Assembly (NCBI GenBank): GCA_032718475.1
Contig: JAUCBJ010005461.1
Span: 23,644-87,643, forward strand
Reading direction: 5' to 3'
Length of the DNA: 64,000 nucleotides
Source: Nemertoderma westbladi
Lineage: Eukaryota > Xenacoelomorpha > Nemertodermatida > Nemertodermatidae
Shown here in pieces: positions 34,523 through 45,450 of the stretch; the stretch's first letter is position 1; each line of letters opens with the position of its first letter. The notes beneath the pieces are model-generated. The model was not told where the DNA came from. It searched no databases and was given only the letters and a program-made list of their open reading frames with translations. The position numbers and the translations under genes were made by a program.

Positions 34523-34751
34523 GTTTAGAAGGACCTTTTTCTAAGTGACCAAAAATATGATTTAAAATGAAATAACCGAGTATATTTCGGGCAACAGCCC
34601 TTTATCAACTCAATTCAGAGTTCAGACTTCAATTTTAAATCATATTTTTGGTCACTTAGAAAAAGGTCCTTCTAAACGCACTAACTCATTGTCTATTATG
34701 ATACCACCGGTGACCTGGGCAAAAACCTATTTACAGAGAATTAGTATAGTA

Positions 34752-35956
34752 GAATATAATATAGCATAGATTATTGTATAGTAGAAGGATATCTGATATC
34801 TGTTTGCAAATTCCAGAAATTATGGAGGGGGGGGGGGGGGGGGGGAGAGACTTGATAAATGTCTGGTGTGTAGGCCCCTCCCTACCTGGTATACAGAGAG
34901 GCTTATCTAACTAACTACTGTACAAATGCAACAACTTTTGCGTTTTATAAAACTGTTACAAATTTGAAGCTTGGTGGAGAAAACTCAACCTAAAATTTAT
35001 AATCTTTACCGATAATTTAATATTATTATTCTGATTCTTTTGACGGGAACCGTGTGCCTCATACCATTATACTCTAAAATTAAAACGGTACCGGCCCGGT
35101 AGCACTAATAAAGATATAATATGCCTTCCAATGAAAGTGGTTTGGCTTTCAACTCAGGTGTTGGTTTCCATAGCTACCATTTCTATATTAAATGCCAGGG
35201 ATGTTGATAGCCAAGTAATATAATTATTGTTTATAAAGTTATTTTGTAACAATATGATTTCTGAGGATTATTTGAAGAACTCCCGTAACTTCTTTAAATT
35301 TAGGTTTTGTAGGAACTATTTTTAATGACTACGTTGTAACTGTCTTAAAGCTGATTATTACCGGTAATTAAATTTTGCAAGCCTACAACCAGTACATACT
35401 TTCCAATAAACAAATAATTGTAGTAACTTTGAGAGATAAACAAACTGGTAACTAATTAACAAGCTTATGATTCTCCATATTTTCCCCCGATCGGGGTGAG
35501 TCTTCTAAATTAACAAGATCTAATATAAACGCAAAGTGCTCTGTGCCTGTGCTTCTTTCAGTATAATAAATATGTGATTTGATCTGGAGATTCCCTAGAT
35601 AGGAGCATGAGGGAACTTTCGATAGATCACAATTGATCCCTCTAGGTGAATTCTCCCACTCTTGATTACTCCCAAAAATAATACTGTAACAGCTGCTAAT
35701 GACTTTCGTTTCTTTGTTTTGGTTAGAAGAACGTATTCACTGTATCCTGCCCTTTTTTAATTAGCCGACATGGGATTTGCGTCCAGTCCCTCCCCCCCCC
35801 CCCCCCCCCCACCCGGCTCAATCAAATTTCTTAAAATTACGAGAATAAAATACTCGAATCAAAGGAATCTAAAATGTTTCACCACCACCTCCTTAGTTGG
35901 GGATGATTCCAAGGACTTATGTAGAATATATTCTGAAATATACTGAGATTATACTG
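34752..35956. other. AT-rich interval, no gene seen
   Basis: Contains a poly-G run near 34827-34845 and a poly-C run near 35791-35810. No exon or known repeat is recognised. Confidence 0.5.
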
Positions 35957-38645
35957 AGAATAGATAGATAGATAGATTTATTTATACATTATGTAAAAAC
36001 AATAACAAATACACCAAACAATGTACCGGTATAAAGGTATTGTCCAACATAACATATAGGATTACCCCTAAAGCTTTGCAGCTTATTTCCAAGGGGGTCC
36101 TTTATGTTACTTGGTTACAAATACAATATTACACTACGCTAACCTAAAACCAATATAAAACGTAATTACACTATGTACATGTACAACTTTACCGAGAGCG
36201 TGACAATGCCCGACTCAACGATAAAGATGTAATGTACAGAACAATTTATTATAAAACGTAATTACAGTATAAATAGTAAATAATTAATAAACTAATAACT
36301 TACTGTAGGACTATTGTACCTATTTTTACATTGCACACGGAGGTGAGATTTAACTGCAGATTTAAAAGAATGTTGATTATTTAGGTTTTTAATTTCATTA
36401 GGCAGAGCGTTCCAATTTTTTATGCCGTTAAAAAAGAAAGTATCAGATTCAAAGGATTTACAATTCGGGAGGTAGAAGTTTGAAGCACTAGCTCTGGTAC
36501 TGTAAGAGTGTGTATCGCGTACTCTGTTGAATTTTTGTTTTAGGTAATTGGGACATTTACCATTATACACTTTATGCACATGGTTAAGGCGTAGCTGCTT
36601 AACTCTACTATCTAAGTTAAGTAGTCCAGATTCAGAAAAGTCATCTGGAGTTAGGTGGTGCCTAGGTTTGTAGTCTTTAATAAATCGTACTACTTTATTC
36701 TGAGCTACTTGTAATTTACATTTAAGCTGTTTGGTTAAGCCTTCATACCAAGAAGAGCACGCATAGTCCATGTGACACTGTATTAAAGAAGAGCAAAGTA
36801 ACTTGCGGGAGTCGGTGTTTAAACTATTTTTATTTCTGTATAGAAACCTAAGCCTACTGTTAACTTTCGAGAAAATATTTTTCACTGTACTTTCTCCTGA
36901 TAAGCAGTTATCCAATGTGGCGCCTAAATATTTAACTTCCTTTTTATTTTCAATCTTATGTCCATTACTAGTGACTTCAAACTTAGTTACCTTCTTTAAC
37001 TTTCTTTTGGAACCAAACAAAATACTTTCAGTTTTACCGTAGTGAATGGATAGCTTATTATCAACCAACCACTCATTACAGGATTCTAGAACTGCACTTA
37101 ACTTTTGGGAAATATGGATAGGATCTTTATGAGAGAAAATAAGAGCACTGTCGTCGGCATATAAAATGAGTTTAAAATCGGGATCTATACTACTTATCAT
37201 ATCATTTACATAGCATACAAAAAGCAGAGGACCTAATATACTACCTTGCGGTACACCACAGGTAATCTCTTGTACAGTAGACAGCGATTTGCTAATGACT
37301 ACAGTTTGACCTCTGTCTGACAGGTAGGACTTGAACCAGTCTATAGAACCTACACCCATCAGGCCTAACTTACCAAGCAGAATTTCGTGATCTACAGTAT
37401 CGAAAGCCTTTTGTAGGTCCAACATTACCATACCAGTATATAAACCCTTTGCGTTATTACATCTAATTGTATCAGTTAAGTTAATAAGGCAGGTGTCTGT
37501 AGAATATGATTTACGAAAACCGGACTGAAGTTCATAGATCAGATTTAGCCTACTAAGATGTGCCTCCAGCTGTAGAAAAACAGAACGTTCTAGAATTTTA
37601 GATACAATACTTAAGATACTAACAGGTCTGTAATTACAGGGTTCTACTTTACTATTCTTTTTATACAGAGGAACAACCTTAGCTAATTTCAGTTCGTCTG
37701 GTACTACATTATCTACGATAGAGTAATTAATAATAAAAGTAATAGGCACTTTAAGTACTTCAGCACCATCCTTAAGAAAACGGGCAGGTATTAGATCTAG
37801 ACCGGTACTTTTTGAGGCTGATAGGCTAAGTAGATTTTTAAAAACGAAATCCTCAGAAACGGGTTTTAAAAATAACTTTTCTGAATTTTGTAACTTTTCT
37901 AAATAAAAATTATTTAGAGTTTCGGACCCTATACTATATTTATTACTTGATAACGGTAATTTCTTAACTAAATTAGAGGCAACATTAGTAAAATAATTAT
38001 TAAATAAATTACTAACTAGAGTATGATCATGAATCAGCTCACCGTTATCTTGCAGAACAATATTCGATTTAGATTTAAGGTTTTTATAACCTAAAGATTT
38101 TAGGGTAGACCATAGACTTTTTGGATTATCTTTATTCTCACTTATTTTGTTGTACAAATATTCAGATTTAGCTTTTTTTATTTCCCGTTGGACAAGGTTT
38201 CTATATTTGCAGTAATTATTATAATCAGCTAAAACACGGTATTTCCTAAATTTATACAAATAGTTATCTCTTTCTCTGATATTACTAAGAATACCCGAGG
38301 TCATCCAGGGCTCAGTGCGTTGTTTAAGACTAATTTCTTTAATTGGTGCTACAGTATTAAGTGCCTTTAAAAATATATCTTTAAAAACAGTGTACGCAAG
38401 GTTAATGTCAGCGGCCTTAAAACAGGGTTCCCAGTCAGAATTAACTAACAAACTTAAAAAGCGTTCCTTGCTGTAATTTTTCATAGACCTAACTGTTACT
38501 GTTTTATGATCCCCGAAAAAAGATTTTTGTGTCTTTCTTGTGCAAAAAACTATAAAATGATCGCTTAGACCTATAGGTAAAACCCCAGATTGAGAAATAA
38601 TATCGGTATTATTAAAAAGGATGTGATCTAGTAAAGTAGAAGTTT
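35957..38645 (-). mobile_element. 5'-truncated CR1/L2-like LINE with intact RT frame
   Basis: The 730-codon frame from 38484 to 36292 is open and continues upstream without a stop to about 38640. There a remnant of the endonuclease end reads DHILFNN and [15 protein letters not shown] motifs in order are [22 protein letters not shown] (motif A), [13 protein letters not shown] (motif B), [11 protein letters not shown] (motif C) and the [10 protein letters not shown] region, then a C-terminus with HSYSTRASA and [10 protein letters not shown] typical of CR1/L2-group elements. The 3' end is a short (TAGA)n run at about 35957-35980, as expected for this group. The 5' end, including most of the endonuclease, is missing, so it cannot jump by itself. 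Confidence 0.85.
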
Positions 38646-40344
38646 ACTGGTAATTCTGGTAGAATCTCGAATAATTTGTTTTAAACCAAACAAATTTAAA
38701 ATACTTTGGTACTGTTTACAGATGGGGGATGCTTTGTGATGGTAACAGATATTAAATATCTTGTTGATGGTAACTTTGTGTTGATAGCTTTGTGATGGTA
38801 ACAGAATATAATTATTCTGGCCTACAGTATATAATTTTTTCGAAGTAGAATAAATGCTATGTTCTAGAAATGCTTGCTATGCTTGCTGAGTCAGAATTGT
38901 TCTTTACTTTTTGGTTTCATTCTTGAGAAACAAGCGTTTGAAAAAAGGGTCTCTGGTATTTCACCAGTTACACCGCGGTTATTCTTCAATCTTAAACGAT
39001 GTTTATTCTTACCTACTGCATTCATACAAACTAACCATGCATTGATTCTAAACACTGTATGTAACACGATCGGAATTTCGCTGAAAAATAGCTGATATAT
39101 GGGCATTCGAAAGTTTTGCGTCTGCGCGAGGCTATTTTATTATATTTAATAAATACACCATAATTCTGGAATATTGTATTTATCTCATAAGTAACTTAAA
39201 TAACTTGGTAACAATGCAATACCTATATAATATTACTAAACTGTAGTACGTACAGTAGCAGTAGCTATTCTTACATAAAGAAGATGTTCCAGAATTATGT
39301 CTACTCTATCAGACAACTACACCATGTCCTGGAATATAGTGTCGTTATTCAGGTACATGCCCCCCCCCCCCCCCCAAATTTTTCTACAAATCGTGATGAG
39401 ATTGCAAGAAATTTGAAACAGAGATAGTTTCACCTCCCTCCTCCTCCGTGGGTGAGCCATAATTTTTATTTTTGCTTTCAATCTTTAGCTCCAAGCGTTT
39501 AAAAAAGGTGTCTCCGGTGATATTCACCAGTTACACTTCAGTTATTCTTCAACCTTATAGTGATTTGTTGGTACTAATGGAAAGCTGGCCATGTAAGGAT
39601 TTGGTTGAATCTGAATTTGGTTGGGAAATAGCTGAGATATGAGCATTCAAAAGTTACATGGTTTTGCATCTGCATGAGGCTATTTTATTCTATTAAATAA
39701 AAATACCATATTCTAGAACATTTTTTTATTTATGAATAGCTACGTAATAGTATAATTAAAGAGGTATTGCATTGTTGCCCAGCTACGTATGGAATAAACA
39801 AAATATTCTAGAATATGGTACATTAATTAAATAGAATAAATGGCCTGCAGGGGAAGCAAATAGGCCTACATGCAAAATTCGAATGCCCATATTTCAGGTG
39901 TTTCCCAACCAAATTGCACTATGACCTGTGAAATATCGCCGGAGACACCTTTTTCAAATACTTGTAGCTAAAGATAGAAAGCAAAAATAAAAATTCTGGC
40001 TCACCCAGCAAGGAGGAGGGAGGTGAAACTGACTCTGGCAGGTACCTGAATAACGACACTATATTCCAGGACATGGTGTATTCGAATGTCAAGTACTGTA
40101 CTAATTATAAACGCTAAAGTACAGAGATTCCAGAGAACTGGATTCTTGTGTAACTAATCTTGTGCAAGTAAATGAACTAAGACACTTCAGTATATTCCAG
40201 GACAGACATAGTGTATCAAATGATCATTGCTAATTACCGGTACTAATACGGAACCTCGCTAAAAGTTATCTCAGTGTTTATATTAATCACCTACAACTAT
40301 GTAACCAACTTACTGTGCATGTAGTCTAGTGTTATCCACCTATA
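38646..40344. repeat. Dispersed repeat copies forming a ~750-bp inverted structure
   Basis: Sequence from about 39325 to 39740 (from CATGTCCTGGAATATAGTG through GTGTCTCCGGTGATATTCAC to a TATTCTAGAACAT box) is found again in inverse orientation from about 39800 to 40085. A further partial copy lies at 38915-39110. The family shares CAGTTATTCTTCAACCT and AATGGAAAGCTGGCCATG with each unit of the 22.8-33.7 kb array. No coding potential is supported. Confidence 0.65.
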
Positions 40345-43300
40345 ATGAGTAGTCCAATGGTTAATCTTAGCAGGGGCCATAGAGCCCCCTTGGGTAGACG
40401 GCTGGCCCCCTTCAAACCGGCGCACAACATCATCGATCTACCCGAATCGCAGAGAATTATTCCAGCCGGTCTGGAACTATCAGACTTAGACAATTACGAG
40501 TCAGTCTTAGACGACCATGGTAAACAATCACAGTCGAACACAGCGAGAAGCGGTGTGAAGCATACCGGTAGACAGACAGATCGCAATAGTGAGTAATCGG
40601 TCAGCCGAGGCCTATAACGTATAACAAAATGGAACTCCACTTAATCACTTTCAGTTTAATTTTCAAGTTCATTAAATATTAAATATTTACTTTATGGTGA
40701 GTCTTCTATACTTTACAACATTGCAAATACAGTCTCTTTATTTTGTTTCTTGACTTTTATTGTTTTAGTGTGAACACAGTAGGATAACAATATGGTTTAA
40801 TCTGGAACAACTAGGGCCTACAATTACAATGACGTCGTACAGTAAATAATTATATATATTTTTAACTTATTTATTTAATTTAATAATTACAGCACCCAGT
40901 GACATGGATCTCATGAGAACGATGATGTCACGAATCACACAATTAGAAATGAAAGTAAAGTTTTACGCGCGAGAAATTTTGGAGAAGGACTTAACTATTC
41001 GCGAACAGCAGCATAAGATTAAACGCTATGACGCAATGAAAGAAGGAGTCCGAGATGGCATGTCTAGGGAGAAAGAACTGGAAAACGAGTGCCAACGTTA
41101 CCAAAAACAGGTAGGAACAAGGAAAACGGATACTAAAGCGAATACATTAATCAAATGAACAGGAATTAATGAAGAAATATCGTATTTACATTTATTATAT
41201 CAGTAATTAATTATTTGAATGACTTTTTTTTTAATGAAAATCAGAGATTTATCCTAAAGTATTCCGTCGTTCTTCGTTTGATGGTCTCAGATACACCGAG
41301 GAGCTAAGAACTTGCGACTGGCGTTCGATGGTAGACTTCCTGATAGCCTTTTCATTGAACTTTGTGCAGTCGTCTTCTGTAACTCCATCGTAGACCTCCC
41401 AGATAAGTTTGCTAATCGGTTGGGAATGATTGTGAATGATGACGTGGTTGTAGGAGTTGGTCAAAGAGTCAAAGAAGTTGATATTAAGTCGACGGGCCAA
41501 CCGCTTAGCTAACATTTTCTGGGACTGGTAGTTTGTGGAAAACCCGGATATTGTGTAGCCCTCTACATGATGGCCGGCTACTCGGATTTGGTGGAATAAC
41601 CTCTGTTCTAGAGTTCTCGTCTCTAGACGAATATAAATATCTTCCAGCTGTCCTTTAGTTATAAGAACATCCCCGATACAGAATTTATAATATCCGCCCG
41701 GCTGACTTACAATCACTAATCTTCTTTCCCCGTGAAATTCGCATATCTGATAAAGCAGAAATGTTACGACTATTGGCAATACGAAGGGTCCGTGATCACC
41801 AAAGTTATCGTAAATGGTTTGGCCCAGACCAGCGCATAATGATAAGAGACCCAGCACGCAGATGAACAGCCAACCGATGTGATTCCATCTGCATTCGTAC
41901 ATTGTGGTCATCGGAAGTGTTGGGTGGGATAATTCCTCGAAGGGGTAGGTGCGTTGTTGGCGAAGTCGTTTAATAAATCGTTCTTCCGGGGCAAGGAAAT
42001 AGTCCAGAGTTGAGAAAAAGGTTCTTCTTTCTCCAAATACGCCCGCCATTGAGTGGGTCTGGAGGGCTTATACTGCAATTTATTTGAGTATTTAAATAGT
42101 AGGCCTACCTTAATGAGCTTAGCTACATTTTTATTTCAATTACAATAACTCAGTTCCTATAGATACCCGAAAATTACGCTGTAGTTAAGAAGGAACTAAA
42201 GCTAATTTAGGGTAGACCTTCATGGAGGAACTCGAAAAACATCGCGTTCTAGAACAGATCCTGACAATCTACTCGATTCAAGGCTTGACTCGAGTTTACG
42301 GAGGACAAATAAGACTGTGCCGCGATACCGGTAGCTTCCAAAACTGAAAGTAAATATGTACAGTAGCTTAAACCGAAAGCATTGAGGTAATAAGCCTCCG
42401 AACTAAAATTAATCGTTAACAATGGTTCTTTCACTCTTTTCCAGATCCAAGAAATGGAGGAATTTCTCGCTGATTACGGAATGATTTGGGTCGGGTGCAA
42501 CTCCAATGAATCCGATGGGAAATCGTCATTGCCCATCTGGAATCAGGATGATTCTCTGCCTCCACCGTTCATGGTGGACTTCGATATCATTGTCAACAAC
42601 GTAAAGGAGTTAAATGTTCTCGCTGGAGAAGGAATAGCGCAGATAGAGCCAACAAATATAGGTGCCAGGTACGTTTGAGAACAATGTAAATAGGGCCGTC
42701 TTTTAGTAATATACAAAATAAATATAAATGGAACATAGAAAATAAAGCCAACTTATCAATAAATTATTTGCTCTCTAGACTACGTGTTCCGGATCCAGTG
42801 GATATGGCGATGTTCGCCAACGGAGTGGTTATGTTCGAAGGTCCCTTTCGTCCGTACGAAGACTCATCTACGATGCAGTTAGTACAGGATCTAACCGACG
42901 GCTACTTCCCGTCGGAACTACAGTCCCGGTACCCGGAAGGGGTTCCCTTCAAACTGCGTGACTGTCGGGACGTCAGGTTCGTTCCGGAACGAGAGTTCCC
43001 TGGTGTGGGACGGGTCCTAGATTCCTCGGAAGTTAAACCCTCGACGCCGCTTCCGTCGCCGGTTGACGCCTTCCGGACGACCTCAAAGGTTCCGGGAAGA
43101 GGGGAACCGAAGTCGACGAGACAATTCCTCGATAAACTCCCTCGGAGCGTTATCAAGGGCGGGAAGGTGATCGACATCCGTCGGGATCTGTCGGAGCTCC
43201 TCGGCGGATCCGCGGACTCTACGGGCGAGGTGGCCCTCGCGGGCGGCGACGGTAGCGGCGCCGTAACCGTGGTCGATACGCCGGCGCTGCAACAGATCAG

Positions 43301-43565
43301 ATCGGCGGAACCGAGAGAACGATCGGCGAGTCGACGCGTGGCGACGATACGAGTGCGATGCGACGCTCAGAATAAACATTACATCATAAAGATGGGGTTT
43401 ACGGAAACAATTAGCGAGTTGATGGACTACCTAGAGAGAGATAGCGGAGTCGGTAAGTTCGAATTGACATCGACGTTCCCAAGGAAACTATTGAAGAGAG
43501 GTTCTGAAACTTTAGAGGGTTCGGGACTACTACCTAACGCAACGTTGCACCTTCGGCCATTGTAA
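40345..43565 (+). CDS. UBXN11: UBX domain-containing protein 11 (SEP plus UBX)
   Basis: Four coding exons join in consistent phase: 40345-40588, 40893-41110, 42445-42668 and 42779-43565 (stop 43563-43565), giving 490 residues against about 520 for human UBXN11. Donors are GTGAGT, GTAGGA, GTACGT; acceptors TTACAG, TTCCAG, CTCTAG. Residues ~85-154 (exon 2) are heptad-rich coiled coil. ~238-297 are a SEP domain (MFANGVVMFEGPFRPY, GYFPSEL, GVPFKLRD). After a linker with RQFLDKLP, a UBX domain fills ~416-490 (ATIRVRC, FPRKLLK, LLPNATLHLRPL). UBX domains bind p97/VCP, and UBXN11 (socius) is also known to bind Rnd GTPases. The first ATG in exon 1 is assumed; a 5' non-coding exon is possible. Exon 4 is notably GC-rich. 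An antisense gene sits in intron 2. Confidence 0.88.
41249..42049 (-). CDS. Two-helix membrane protein, candidate TMEM249 (CatSper-associated)
   Basis: An uninterrupted 266-residue frame on the strand opposite UBXN11, entirely inside its second intron (41111-42444). N-terminal residues 1-55 carry YFLAPEERFIKRLRQQRTYPFEEL. Two adjacent transmembrane segments follow, at about 57-80 (GWLFICVLGLLSLCAGLG) and 86-104 (GPFVLPIVVTFLLYQICEF). Next comes a soluble beta-rich region (RRLVIVSQPGGYYKFCIGD..LEDIYIRLE) to about 200 and a polar tail. Length, twin-helix topology and the compact cytosolic domain suggest TMEM249, a sperm CatSper channel subunit. I cannot confirm this by alignment, so the symbol is left blank. 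The gene appears intronless, which with its nested position could mean a retrocopy. Confidence 0.7.
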   Translation of the reverse strand: MAGVFGERRTFFSTLDYFLAPEERFIKRLRQQRTYPFEELSHPTLPMTTMYECRWNHIGWLFICVLGLLSLCAGLGQTIYDNFGDHGPFVLPIVVTFLLYQICEFHGERRLVIVSQPGGYYKFCIGDVLITKGQLEDIYIRLETRTLEQRLFHQIRVAGHHVEGYTISGFSTNYQSQKMLAKRLARRLNINFFDSLTNSYNHVIIHNHSQPISKLIWEVYDGVTEDDCTKFNEKAIRKSTIERQSQVLSSSVYLRPSNEERRNTLG

Positions 43566-43882
43566 ACCCATTAGTGTTCATCTGTATAATATTAAATACT
43601 TTCACTTTAAATATGAAAGAAACAGAATAATCATTCACAACATGTTTTGTAAAGATACCTCAACGAAATGAATTTGTAATAATATTTATAAAAAAAATAT
43701 TTGCATTGAGAAGCCAAACCATATAGTAGGGGTTTGTTTGCCTTTCGCCACTGTAACCTGTTCAGTTCCTTGAGCGTTGATACCAGTTCCGTTTGACGCC
43801 CTTGCGGCCACTGATCCATTAGGAGGTTTTATCCATTTTTGTTACATTATGACAACTTAGCAGCGTTCTGGTGAATTACTCG

Positions 43883-43943
43883 CAACGCTGCAAAGTACTA
43901 CTTTGCAGCGTTGTGGCCTATAGGACGGAACGCTGCAAAGTAA
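43883..43943. repeat. Perfect hairpin plus third copy of the arm
   Basis: 15-bp arms CAACGCTGCAAAGTA (43883-43897) and their exact complement (43899-43913) flank one base. The word AACGCTGCAAAGTAA appears again at 43929-43943, just before the 25-bp minisatellite. It lies about 320 bases after the UBXN11 stop. It could serve 3'-end formation between the convergent genes or be a remnant of a small element. Confidence 0.8.
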
Positions 43944-43948
43944 TATAA

Positions 43949-45168
43949 TAATAGCCCCACCCACACCATATAGTAATAGCCCCACCCACCCCATATAGTA
44001 ATAGCCCCACCCACCCCATATAGTAATAGCCCCACCCACCCCATATAGTAATAGCCCCACCCACCCCATATAGTAATAGCCCCACCCACCCCATATAGTA
44101 ATAGCCCCACCCACCCCATATAGTAATAGCCCCACCCACCCCATATAGTAATAGCCCCACCCACCCCATATAGTAATAGCCCCACCCACCCCATATAGTA
44201 ATAGCCCCACCCACCCCATATAGTAATAGCCCCACCCACCCCATATAGTAATAGCCCCACCCACCCCATATAGTAATAGCCCCACCCACCCCATATAGTA
44301 ATAGCCCCACCCACCCCATATAGTAATAGCCCCACCCACCCCATATAGTAATAGCCCCACCCACCCCATATAGTAATAGCCCCCCCCCCCACCCCACCCA
44401 CCCCATATAGTAATAGCCCCACCCACCCCATATAGTAATAGCCCCACCCACCCCATATAGTAATAGCCCCACCCACCCCATATAGTAATAGCCCCACCCA
44501 CCCCATATAGTAATAGCCCCACCCACCCCATATAGTAATAGCCCCACCCACCCCATATAGTAATAGCCCCACCCACCCCATATAGTAATAGCCCCACCCA
44601 CCCCATATAGTAATAGCCCCACCCACCCCATATAGTAATAGCCCCACCCACCCCATATAGTAATAGCCCCACCCACCCCATATAGTAATAGCCCCACCCA
44701 CCCCATATAGTAATAGCCCCACCCACCCCATATAGTAATAGCCCCACCCACCCCATATAGTAATAGCCCCACCCACCCCATATAGTAATAGCCCCACCCA
44801 CCCCATATAGTAATAGCCCCACCCACCCCATATAGTAATAGCCCCACCCACCCCATATAGTAATAGCCCCACCCACCCCATATAGTAATAGCCCCACCCA
44901 CCCCATATAGTAATAGCCCCACCCACCCCATATAGTAATAGCCCCACCCACCCCATATAGTAATAGCCCCACCCACCCCATATAGTAATAGCCCCACCCA
45001 CCCCATATAGTAATAGCCCCACCCACCCCATATAGTAATAGCCCCACCCACCCCATATAGTAATAGCCCCACCCACCCCATATAGTAATAGCCCCACCCA
45101 CCCCATATAGTAATAGCCCCACCCACCCCATATAGTAATAGCCCCACCCACCCCATATAGTAATAGCC
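43949..45168. repeat. 25-bp minisatellite, ~49 copies, G-rich on the minus strand
   Basis: The unit is CCCCACCCACCCC followed by ATATAGTAATAG. Copies are almost identical; one C-rich expansion interrupts the array at about 44379-44400. The minus strand has GGGGTGGGTGGGG in every unit, suited to G-quadruplex formation. The array separates the convergent UBXN11 and DOCK genes. Since three units make 25 codons and no frame has a stop, long spurious reading frames arise on the minus strand. Confidence 0.97.
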
Positions 45169-45450
45169 GTGATATCGACTGATAAAAATTCCTATTTATG
45201 TATATTCCTATGTAGAGCATTTTTGAAGATGATAAAAAAAGATTCACAAAGTTATGTCTGTCAATTGCAAAAGGTAAAGTTGAGTAATTAGTTTCAATGA
45301 GTATTAATTTATTAATATCAAGTATACTGATTAATAAATTCAATAAAATGAAAAGCAAAATTTAATAATTCTACAATAATTGCACAAAAATATAACTAAA
45401 TCCAAAATAATAAAGTTAAATATCGAGTTAAATAAAGAAATAAATAAAGT

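Larger units (their letters stand above)
21152..34751. mobile_element. Fold-back element, copy 2, split by the P-element composite
   Basis: AATTAGTATAGTA occurs at 21152-21164 and at 34739-34751. Inside it, 21165-21191 is the left arm start (ATAGACAATGAGTTAGTGC..), which resumes at 34531 (GGACCTTTTTC..). The inverse arm lies at about 34637-34705 and runs on to ATTTACAGAG at 34738, as in copy 1 at 3973-4332. The arms near 34523-34569 and 34637-34683 are nearly perfect complements. The 13.3-kb P-flanked block is inserted in the left arm at GTTTAGAA. Removing that block leaves an element of about 240 bp. Confidence 0.75.

Noticed and set aside
43857-45358. Minus-strand frames of 412-486 codons repeating MGWVGLLLYGVGG
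   Set aside because: Produced by the 25-bp minisatellite. All three frames give the same peptide shifted, which is a hallmark of a stop-free tandem repeat.
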